A DNA stretch of 16,408 bases. Origin: an uncultured Flavobacteriales bacterium. Lineage in GTDB: Bacteria; Bacteroidota; Bacteroidia; Flavobacteriales; BACL11. Below the pieces are notes generated by a model. It made no database searches. It saw only the letters and a program-made list of their open reading frames with translations, and was not told where the DNA came from. Position 1 is the first letter of the stretch; the number at the start of each line of letters is the position of its first letter. Made by a program: the position numbers and the translations under genes. Shown here piece after piece: positions 1 to 6,756 of this stretch. The stretch lies in contig CAJWUS010000016.1 in the NCBI GenBank assembly GCA_913047525.1, positions 1 to 16,408 of the forward strand, read 5' to 3'.

Positions 1-32
1 AGAAGTCCTAAAATACAAATTATCTTTTTCAT
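1..32 (-). CDS. 5' end of an exported protein (partial, runs off left edge)
   Basis: An ATG at 32-30 on the minus strand opens MKKIICILGL and is still open at the window edge. Two lysines followed by a hydrophobic stretch look like the start of a signal peptide. It begins only 6 bp after the stop codon of the type B T9SS cargo gene upstream, so the two are almost certainly co-transcribed. In Bacteroidota, type B cargo genes are often followed by a PorP/SprF-family outer-membrane protein gene, so that identity is an inference from context only. Ten codons cannot establish the family. Confidence 0.55.
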   Translation of the reverse strand, partial: MKKIICILGL

Positions 33-38
33 CTATAT

Positions 39-2114
39 TTAATAAATTACCTCTATTGTACCTTGCCTTACAAAAGAGCTATTGTCTTGCCCTGTTATTG
101 TTATGTTGTAATAATAAGTTCCATGTATCACCTCTTTTCCTTCATATTTTCCATCCCAATATTTTTCAATGGAATTACTTCTAAAAAGAACTTCTCCCCA
201 ACGATTATACACATCCATCTGAAAGGATTTGATAAACTTGCCTTTTATCACAAACAAATCATTGTGTTCATCTCTATTAGGAGTAAAAGCAGTTGGAACA
301 AAAAGTTCAGTTTTGGGTAGCAAAGTTATAAAAACTAATTCGGAAACATCCGTGCAGCCATTGGAATCTTCTACCCACACATAATAAGCATCTTCCTGAC
401 TTACTTCTATTTGCTGGCTTATTCCTAATAAAGAATCCTCATTATTGAACCAATTATAAAGGGCATAGTTAGCTGTGCTTAGGATGAGGGTTTGCCCAAT
501 ATAAATACTTGTATCTCCAGTGGTGATTACTGCATTTGGCATGGTATATATTTGCACTTGTGCCAATCCTGAAATAGTTGCAAGACAGCCATTTAAATCA
601 CTTACTTGGGTGATTGAATAATCTCCAGTTTGCAATGTGCTTAAACTAAAATTATTTAATGATATTGAATTTATCGCAAAAGTATCTACTCCATCTGTGT
701 AGTTTAAATCCCATGGGGGTAACCCATTATAATTAAAGGAAATATTTACCATTGTTCCATCATCACAAACACTCCCACCTCCAGAAATATTTACTGTTGG
801 TGGTTCATCTTCCGTAATAGTGATAGAATCTATTGCCAAACAGCCAGTTCCATCATCAATGGTTAAATGATAATACCCTTGCCCAACAGAGATAGAGGAA
901 TTGGTATTTCCATTGTTCCAGGTGTATGTATAATTTCCAGTACCTCCGGTTACAATTGGATTAATTAGAGTGGTGGTATTGCAAGCAATAGTATAATCCA
1001 TTCCCAATTCAAAAGCGGGAGGAGGTTTGGAAAAAACAGTTAGTGTATCAGAATAAATAGCGCATCCCACTGAAGTAGCCGCTACCCAATATTGGCCTGG
1101 ACCAACCGTAATAAAAGAATCGGTACCAATAACGGTATTGCTACTATCATACCACTGATAAGTTGCGCCTTGCCCTCCATCTGCAAGAAGGATAATACTA
1201 GCATTACATGGTATTTCCATATAAGAGGAATCGATACTCATATTGTCTGCAATGTCTAAGGTTGGGGAAGAAAAACTTCCGGCTTCCAGCCAAACATAGG
1301 AACTCAAGCCCTGATCGGAACCATCTGCAATTGCAAGTCGAATATGATAGCTTTGTCCGCATTGCACTGCAGCCAAAGCCGTTAGCACAGTAGTGTATCC
1401 ATCCGCATCATTAATAAAAGAAAGAGATGAATTATCCACAAAATATTGCGCATTCAATGGAGTAATAACGCCATTTTGCCCATTATGAACAGATGAAATA
1501 GTAATAGGTAGTGGAGGGTTAGAATTAGGAACAATAGCTAGATTGACAGAACCATTTGGATGTATTGGTGGAGATGAATATGGTCCTGTAATACCTGGAC
1601 CAGAAAGAAAAAATCCAAAAACATCATTGTATTGAGTGTTTTCAAAAGTATGGTATTCTTGAGAACCAAAAACATATCGGAACTTTACCGTATCGGAAGT
1701 TGGTATAAAATCAAACTCTAGTATTGCTACATCATTGATGGAAGAAACTACAAAAGTTTGCCCAATAAGTGGTGGAACGGAATTGGCAACCGCAAGCAAA
1801 TCTGGATCGGTTACTGTATTGGGAGGATTAGCGCCAAAACCAGTAAAGTTAGGATCTAATAAATCGATATCGCCAGTAGCCATTACAATACCACTATCTA
1901 AACCAAGATTGGTGTTAATGGAATTGAAAAAGCCAATTTGCATACTATCTCCTTGATAGAAATGATTGGATGCCACCACTCCGCCACCCAATAAAATATT
2001 ATCTACAAGCCATGTTGGAGAATCGAAAGGAGCGGTTTTATCAATAGTAATTTGCGCATAAGCAATCTGAAAAAATAGTAACAATGCAAGCAATATTTGG
2101 CATCTCTTTTTCAC
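39..2114 (-). CDS. Choice-of-anchor L surface protein with T9SS type B sorting domain
   Basis: A 691-aa exported protein. Residues 1-20 form a signal peptide ending in AYA. Residues about 22-285 match the choice-of-anchor L domain (landmarks: YVFGSQEY near 147, YNDVFGFFLSGPGITGPYSS at 162-181, LAIADGSD at 260-267). Residues about 300-360, 370-435 and 440-598 look like Ig/SprB-type beta repeats ('GGTGNYTYTW' at 390-399). The C-terminus from about 604 (FVPTAFTPNRDEHNDLF, then YNRWG at 636-640 and WDG at 653-655) is the gliding-motility-associated type B sorting domain, so export through the outer membrane by the T9SS is expected. The start codon is GTG: no ATG lies in frame between it and an upstream stop at 2148-2150. 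A probable adhesin; ligand unknown. It is a paralogue of the protein at 5158-6696. Confidence 0.9.
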   Translation of the reverse strand: MKKRCQILLALLLFFQIAYAQITIDKTAPFDSPTWLVDNILLGGGVVASNHFYQGDSMQIGFFNSINTNLGLDSGIVMATGDIDLLDPNFTGFGANPPNTVTDPDLLAVANSVPPLIGQTFVVSSINDVAILEFDFIPTSDTVKFRYVFGSQEYHTFENTQYNDVFGFFLSGPGITGPYSSPPIHPNGSVNLAIVPNSNPPLPITISSVHNGQNGVITPLNAQYFVDNSSLSFINDADGYTTVLTALAAVQCGQSYHIRLAIADGSDQGLSSYVWLEAGSFSSPTLDIADNMSIDSSYMEIPCNASIILLADGGQGATYQWYDSSNTVIGTDSFITVGPGQYWVAATSVGCAIYSDTLTVFSKPPPAFELGMDYTIACNTTTLINPIVTGGTGNYTYTWNNGNTNSSISVGQGYYHLTIDDGTGCLAIDSITITEDEPPTVNISGGGSVCDDGTMVNISFNYNGLPPWDLNYTDGVDTFAINSISLNNFSLSTLQTGDYSITQVSDLNGCLATISGLAQVQIYTMPNAVITTGDTSIYIGQTLILSTANYALYNWFNNEDSLLGISQQIEVSQEDAYYVWVEDSNGCTDVSELVFITLLPKTELFVPTAFTPNRDEHNDLFVIKGKFIKSFQMDVYNRWGEVLFRSNSIEKYWDGKYEGKEVIHGTYYYNITITGQDNSSFVRQGTIEVIY

Positions 2115-2119
2115 AGCTA

Positions 2120-2127
2120 CAAAATTA
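2120..2127 (-). promoter_or_regulatory. Bacteroidota -7 promoter element TAATTTTG
   Basis: The minus strand reads TAATTTTG, an exact fit to the Bacteroidota sigma-factor -7 consensus TAnnTTTG. It ends 5 nt before the GTG start of the type B adhesin gene. No good -33 TTG was seen at the usual spacing. If real, the transcript would have almost no 5' leader. Confidence 0.4.
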
Positions 2128-2184
2128 ACAATAAAGCAGATAAAATACTATAAAAAATAATTCTATATTTTTTTTCTTATGTGC

Positions 2185-3939
2185 TCATTTATTAACAAAT
2201 TGTTGAGCACTATACATTCTTTGGTAAATTCCTTTTTGCTCCATCAAATAATGATGGCTGCCTTGCTCTATAATCTTACCGTCCTGGAAAAGTAAAATTT
2301 TATCGGCATTTCTTATTGTGGAAAGGCGGTGAGCAATGATAATAAGGGTACGATTGACGGCTAATTTTTCTAATGCGTTTTGTAATAACTGTTCTGTTTC
2401 TGTGTCGATTGAGGAAGTTGCTTCATCTAAAATTAAAATTTTTGGATTTCGAACATACACCCTCAAAAAAGCAATTAATTGCCTTTGTCCAGTAGAAAGT
2501 GTAATCCCTCTTTCTCCAACAGAATAATTATAACCCCCGGGCAAAGAATTAATAAAATCATGGATTCCAATTTGCTTGGCAGCATCTTCTACCCTTTGAA
2601 TACTTATGTGTTCATCGTAAAGGGTGATATTATTAAAAATGGAATCGGAAAACAAAAATACTTCTTGCTGAACGAAAGCAATTTGCTTTCTCAATGAGGT
2701 CAGCTTTACATCTTCAATGGAATATCCGTCAATATTTATACTTCCTTTTTGTATATCGTAAAAACGATTGAGTACATTGGTAACAGAAGTTTTGCCAGCA
2801 CCCGTTTCACCAACAACTGACAGGGTTTTTCCCGCCTCAATATCAAAATTGATATCCTTTAAAACCCATTGATCTCTATTGTAAGCAAAAAACACACCTC
2901 GAAAACTAATGTCTCCTTTTATATTTTCCAAAACCAAATCGCCATTATCTTGAATTTTCTGGTCAGTATCCAATATTTTAAAAACCCTATCTGAACCCAC
3001 AATACCCATTTGCAAAATATTGAACCTATCTGCCAATTGACGAATAGGACGAAAAAGCATGTGGATATACAAAATAAAAGCTACCAATTCCCCAAAAGTA
3101 ACCTCTTGCTCATATAGAATAGCGCTACCTCCCCACCAAATAATGAGTCCAATAGAAGAAGCCGATAAAATCTCCACCACTGGAAAAAAGATTGAATAAT
3201 ATAAAATAGAACGCAAATGCGCATCTTGATGTGCTTTGTTAATCTTTTTGAATTTTTGATATTCTGCGTGTTCTCGAACAAAAATTTGAACGATATTCAT
3301 GCCCACAATATGCTCTTGAATAAAGGCATTCATAACAGAAACTTGCGTGCGTACCTGCTGAAAGGCAGACTTAATGGAACGCTTGAACCAAGAAGTTGCA
3401 ATAAGGAGTAAGGGAATGGAAGCCAAAGAAACAATAGTAAGTTTTACATCCGTATAAAACATAACAGCAAGTACCGCTACAATTTTTAAAAGTTCAGCAA
3501 TAATGATAAGCAGTCCTTCCGAAAAGATAGCGGCAATGGTTTCAATATCAGAAATGGTACGAGTAACCACTGTGCCAATAGGAGTTTTATCAAAAAAACT
3601 AAGTTTCAGGCTTACAATATGCTTGTATATTTTACCTCTTAAATCCTGAATAACATGTTGCCCAATCCAAGCGGCATAGTAGATATAATAAAACTGAACA
3701 ATGGCTTCAATCGCTAAGATAGCAATCATTAAAATGGTGACTTGGAACAACATTTCCAAATTGGGAATGAGTATATACTCATCCAGTGCATAGTTGATAA
3801 GTAAAGGGCGCAATGGCGCCAGAAAAGCCAACAAAATAGCAAAGGTAGCAGTAAGCCACATCTGTGATTTGTAGGGTTCAGAAAAACCCATCACCCTTTT
3901 TAGCAAGCTATAATCTAATATCTCTCCTGTTTTGGACAT
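2185..3939 (-). CDS. ABC exporter, fused membrane and ATP-binding domains (MsbA/LmrA-like)
   Basis: A 584-aa half-transporter expected to act as a dimer in the inner membrane. Residues about 25-310 form the six-helix type I exporter membrane domain. The nucleotide-binding domain has an A-loop Tyr353, Walker A GETGAGKTS at 377-385, Q-loop Gln424/425, signature LSTGQ at 481-485, Walker B ILILDE at 501-506 with catalytic Glu506, D-loop SSID at 509-512 and H-loop His537. All catalytic positions are present; the signature has Thr in place of the usual first Gly (LSGGQ). The substrate (lipid, peptide or drug) cannot be told from sequence. It starts with ATG 62 bp downstream of truA and is probably in the same transcript. 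Confidence 0.92.
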   Translation of the reverse strand: MSKTGEILDYSLLKRVMGFSEPYKSQMWLTATFAILLAFLAPLRPLLINYALDEYILIPNLEMLFQVTILMIAILAIEAIVQFYYIYYAAWIGQHVIQDLRGKIYKHIVSLKLSFFDKTPIGTVVTRTISDIETIAAIFSEGLLIIIAELLKIVAVLAVMFYTDVKLTIVSLASIPLLLIATSWFKRSIKSAFQQVRTQVSVMNAFIQEHIVGMNIVQIFVREHAEYQKFKKINKAHQDAHLRSILYYSIFFPVVEILSASSIGLIIWWGGSAILYEQEVTFGELVAFILYIHMLFRPIRQLADRFNILQMGIVGSDRVFKILDTDQKIQDNGDLVLENIKGDISFRGVFFAYNRDQWVLKDINFDIEAGKTLSVVGETGAGKTSVTNVLNRFYDIQKGSINIDGYSIEDVKLTSLRKQIAFVQQEVFLFSDSIFNNITLYDEHISIQRVEDAAKQIGIHDFINSLPGGYNYSVGERGITLSTGQRQLIAFLRVYVRNPKILILDEATSSIDTETEQLLQNALEKLAVNRTLIIIAHRLSTIRNADKILLFQDGKIIEQGSHHYLMEQKGIYQRMYSAQQFVNK

Positions 3940-4001
3940 AAATTGGGTTGTGATTTACAGTTATTAGTTTTTAATTGTTTCATTGTCAAATTAACGAATT
4001 G

Positions 4002-4739
4002 TTACATTATCTTTTCAAAATATTCAATATTAGTTAGGAAAAGAGCATGTGCTGGAACAGAAACGCCTGACTGAGATCTATCTTTCTTCTCGATTATTTC
4101 TTTTACTTTATCTTTAGTTATTTTACCTTCTCCTACTTCTAGCAAAGTCCCTACAATAGCACGAACCATATTGCGCAAGAATCTATCGGATTTTATGGAA
4201 AAAATTAAGTTATCGTCTTTCTTTTCCCAATTGGCCAATATCAAATCACAATCATTGGTGTGGGTTTGGGTATGTAGTTTGGAAAAGGAAGTGAAATCTT
4301 GTTTTCCTAAAAGATGTTTGCAAGCCAAATTCATGGCATCTACATCCAAACTTTTATAATGAAAATAAACATTACTATTAAATGGGCTTTTTTTATTGGT
4401 AATGTAATATTTATAAGTCCGACTGATGGCATCAAAACGGCAATGGGCATCTTCATTTACTTTAAAGATATTGAGTATTGCAATATCGATTGGTAGAAAA
4501 CCATTGAGTTTTGTAATGAGTAGAGGAATTTCAACTTCTATCTCTACATCAAAATGGGCAAACATTTGCCTGGCGTGAACGCCAGAATCTGTGCGCCCAG
4601 CCCCAACTACTGAAATGGCATTATTCAAAATAGTGGAAAGTGCCTTATTCAGCTCGGCTTGAACAGTATTGGCATTTGGCTGTATTTGCCAGCCATGGTA
4701 ATTACTACCATTGTAAGATAATTCAATAAAAAAACGCAT
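4002..4739 (-). CDS. truA: tRNA pseudouridine(38-40) synthase TruA
   Basis: A 245-aa protein, the normal size for TruA, which isomerises uridines 38-40 in the tRNA anticodon arm. The N-terminus (IELSYNGSNYHGWQIQP) and the catalytic loop GAGRTDSGVHA, with nucleophile Asp51, are diagnostic. Further family segments are FDAISRTYKYYI near 102-113, KQDFTSFSK near 146-154 and FLRNMVRAIVGTL near 187-199. The ATG at 4739 is the natural start because it leads directly into the conserved first strand. It is the first gene of a probable truA-ABC exporter unit. Confidence 0.97.
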   Translation of the reverse strand: MRFFIELSYNGSNYHGWQIQPNANTVQAELNKALSTILNNAISVVGAGRTDSGVHARQMFAHFDVEIEVEIPLLITKLNGFLPIDIAILNIFKVNEDAHCRFDAISRTYKYYITNKKSPFNSNVYFHYKSLDVDAMNLACKHLLGKQDFTSFSKLHTQTHTNDCDLILANWEKKDDNLIFSIKSDRFLRNMVRAIVGTLLEVGEGKITKDKVKEIIEKKDRSQSGVSVPAHALFLTNIEYFEKIM

Positions 4740-4743
4740 TAGG

Positions 4744-4751
4744 CAAAGATA
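4744..4751 (-). promoter_or_regulatory. Bacteroidota -7 promoter element TATCTTTG
   Basis: The minus strand reads TATCTTTG (TAnnTTTG consensus), ending 4 nt before the truA ATG. No convincing -33 TTG was seen. The placement implies a leaderless or near-leaderless truA mRNA. Confidence 0.4.
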
Positions 4752-4757
4752 AAAGAT

Positions 4758-4815
4758 AGATGTTAGGTTTTAGTAGTTAGATGTTAGATTTTGATTTTTA
4801 GTTGTTGGTTGTAAT
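4758..4815. repeat. Degenerate low-complexity TTAGATGTTAG-type repeat
   Basis: AGATGTTAG occurs at 4758-4766 and again at 4779-4787 (21-bp period), followed by related T/G-rich text (TTTTTAGTTGTTGGTTG). This is microsatellite-like intergenic filler of the kind common between Bacteroidota genes. No coding potential is seen here. The rest of 4816-4927 holds only an 11-codon ATG frame (4897-4932) that I do not consider a gene. Confidence 0.5.
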
Positions 4816-4927
4816 CAGTCAAATCAAAGCGGACTGTCTAGTTTAAAAAGTTAGTATATGGTTTTTATTAATTTTAACCCTTTAAATCTAATAAAAATGA
4901 AAGAAAAAGTAAATGCAATACAATTAA

Positions 4928-5152
4928 GATAAAAAGCAATATGAAGCATCAGTATATTTGAAACAAGGATATTACAACTATTATTACGCTTTGAATGATT
5001 CTACTACAAATTGTGTGGATGTAAGTTATATAGAGGGGACACATTATCAAACGCGAAATGATTATTATATACACGTATACCACTGAGCAGTTGGCGATAG
5101 GCACGATAGTTTCGTAGGTTTTTTGAAAACCTCTAGTAAGGAGCTGTTTTAA
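4928..5152 (+). pseudogene. Decayed 3' end of a DUF5103 / T9SS plug-type protein gene
   Basis: Read on the plus strand, the frame gives YEASVYLKQGYYNYYYAL, then VSYIEGTHYQTRNDYYIHVYH, a TGA at 5084-5086, then AVGDRHDSFVGFLKTSSKELF and TAA at 5150-5152. From memory this matches the C-terminal part of the DUF5103 family (now called T9SS plug proteins), including the KQGYY-Y and EG-H-QT-NDY signatures and a closing Y-R-G-RYD-G-type motif. The TGA falls where the family has Arg, which a single CGA to TGA change would explain. The reading frame is closed by TAA at 4925-4927, so the N-terminal bulk of the gene (several hundred codons) is missing. Identity rests on motif recall, not a search. Confidence 0.62.
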
Positions 5153-5157
5153 TTATC

Positions 5158-6696
5158 TCAGTCAATAACTAACTTACTCTTTGAGGTGTAGTTTCTAGTT
5201 TTAACAACTAACAAATATATACCTTTCGTTAAGTTTCCCCTCTCAATTGTAATAGTGTTATCTTTGGTATAGTAATTCAGACCTTTTACTTTTTTTCCTG
5301 TAGAATCAAAAAGAGACAAATCTAGTAATTCATCCTTTTTATTTAATAATCTGATAGTTGTATTTTGTGAAAAAGGATTAGGATATACCATTAGGTTACT
5401 ACTTAATTGCTCATTAATTCCTGAAATTACATTTGTTACAGTAAAAATTAATGAGGTGTCAACACAACCATTTGCATCTGTAACAATAACATAATAATTC
5501 CCATTCTGAGTTGGAGTATAAGTAGCATTTGTTCCTACTAAAATATTAGCAAAAAGCCATTGGTAAGTATAATTAGGTGTCCCGCCCATTGCATTTGCTT
5601 CTAAATCAAAAATTGCTTGAGTTATATTAGATGAAATAGCAGTTGGTTCATTAATAATAAAATTTTGTGCACCTACATTTCCTACAGCATCAGTTACTGT
5701 TACTGTGTAAGTGCCAGCAGACAAAGCATTCGGATTTACTCCACTCCAATTAATAACATAAGGAGCAACCCCCCCCTGAACACAAATAGTTGCTGTCCCA
5801 CTACTATCTCCATTACATAATAGTACATCAGTAGTGATTACTTGTACATTTGGAGATCCAGGTTCTGTTGAATTAAAACTACCTGCTTCAAAAAAAACTC
5901 CAGAATCATATACACCATCTGATCCATCTGCTATAGCTAATTTGATATGGTAAGTTTCACAAGGGATAACACTAACTTGAGCTGTAAACACATCAGTAAA
6001 ACCATTAAAAGCACTTACAATACTTAAACTGTCATTATTGTAATATTGACTATTTGTTAAATTGTTAACTGTACTTACGGTAATGGGTAAAGTAGGTGAT
6101 AGGTTTGGAATATTTGCAATATTTATAGCTCCATTAGGAAAATTTATTGGTGATGAATATGGGCCTGTAATTCCTGGTCCTGAGACTAAGAATGCAAAAA
6201 CATCATTGTATTGGGTATTTACAAAAGTGAGATATTCTTCCGATGCAAATACATATTTAAATTTTACTGTATCTGATGATGGTACAAAATCAAACTCTAA
6301 TATTACTGCATCAGCAGTAGAAATTACTGTAAAAGTTTGTCCAATGAGTGCTGGTACAGAGTTAGCAATAGTTAGAAGATCAGGATCCCCAAATCCCAAA
6401 AGATCTGTTCCCATAATAAATGGATTTGTAAGATTATCGATAGAATCAGCTATACCAGTTGTGAGTACAAAACCACTATCCATTCCTATTAGTCCTAAAG
6501 AATCATGGAAAAATCCAATTTGAGAAGGGTCTCCAGAAAAAGAATGATTAGATGTAACAACACCGTTACCAATAAAAGCATTGTCAATTAAATAAGATGA
6601 ATTGGAATAATTTCCGCTAGTATTTATTTGTACTTGTGCAAATAAAATTGAGGAAATTAGAAAAATAAAAATTAAAAGGCAAAAACTCTTTTTCAT
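5158..6696 (-). CDS. Choice-of-anchor L surface protein with T9SS type A sorting domain
   Basis: A 512-aa exported protein. Residues 1-20 are a signal peptide (ending LFA). Residues about 25-275 are a choice-of-anchor L domain, clearly homologous to the protein at 39-2114 (shared NSVP-LIGQTF, ILEFDF-P-SDTVKF-YVF, TQYNDVF and GPGITGPYSS). Residues about 287-350 read as a SprB-type repeat (NGDSSGTATICVQGG, then GTYTVTVTD). Residues about 372-420 are an Ig-like repeat. The C-terminus from about 432 (VYPNPF at 437-442, then IRLLN, KGIYLLVV and KLVID) is a T9SS type A sorting domain. Its stop codon lies 5 bp from the convergent pseudogene. Expected role: secreted or surface-attached adhesin; ligand unknown. 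Confidence 0.9.
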   Translation of the reverse strand: MKKSFCLLIFIFLISSILFAQVQINTSGNYSNSSYLIDNAFIGNGVVTSNHSFSGDPSQIGFFHDSLGLIGMDSGFVLTTGIADSIDNLTNPFIMGTDLLGFGDPDLLTIANSVPALIGQTFTVISTADAVILEFDFVPSSDTVKFKYVFASEEYLTFVNTQYNDVFAFLVSGPGITGPYSSPINFPNGAINIANIPNLSPTLPITVSTVNNLTNSQYYNNDSLSIVSAFNGFTDVFTAQVSVIPCETYHIKLAIADGSDGVYDSGVFFEAGSFNSTEPGSPNVQVITTDVLLCNGDSSGTATICVQGGVAPYVINWSGVNPNALSAGTYTVTVTDAVGNVGAQNFIINEPTAISSNITQAIFDLEANAMGGTPNYTYQWLFANILVGTNATYTPTQNGNYYVIVTDANGCVDTSLIFTVTNVISGINEQLSSNLMVYPNPFSQNTTIRLLNKKDELLDLSLFDSTGKKVKGLNYYTKDNTITIERGNLTKGIYLLVVKTRNYTSKSKLVID

Positions 6697-6706
6697 ATTT
6701 TTTTCA

Positions 6707-6714
6707 CAAAAGTA
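6707..6714 (-). promoter_or_regulatory. Bacteroidota -7 promoter element TACTTTTG
   Basis: The minus strand reads TACTTTTG (TAnnTTTG), ending 10 nt before the ATG of the type A adhesin gene. No clear -33 TTG was seen. Confidence 0.4.
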
Positions 6715-6756
6715 ATAAAATTAAGCTTCATTATTATTTTAGATAAATCCAGTGCA

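Noticed and set aside
2497..2511. ABC signature LSTGQ as a sign of an inactive ATPase site
   Set aside because: Substitution of the first Gly occurs in working ABC exporters, and Walker A, Walker B Glu and H-loop His are all intact.
2479..2697. 72-codon plus-strand frame inside the ABC exporter gene
   Set aside because: Antisense shadow of the nucleotide-binding domain; no independent support.
4831..4850. GGACTGTCTAGTTTAAAAAG as an insertion-sequence end that could explain the pseudogene truncation
   Set aside because: It only vaguely resembles IS terminal repeats; no inverted partner, target duplication or transposase was found in the window.
4897..4932. Short plus-strand frame MKEKVNAIQLR before the pseudogene
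   Set aside because: Eleven codons, not in the pseudogene frame, with no recognisable motif; most likely chance.
5116..5132. AGGTTTT-TTG-AAAACCT inverted repeat as a terminator for the type A adhesin gene
   Set aside because: It lies within the decayed DUF5103 reading frame, the stem is A/T-rich with a 3-nt loop, and no T-run follows on either strand.
4740..5157. A regulatory RNA or riboswitch in the largest intergenic region
   Set aside because: The region is explained by low-complexity repeat and pseudogene; no conserved riboswitch core or strong stem-loop was seen.
6062..6523. 153-codon plus-strand frame opposite the type A adhesin gene
   Set aside because: It is antisense to the well-supported choice-of-anchor L domain and its translation has no recognisable features.
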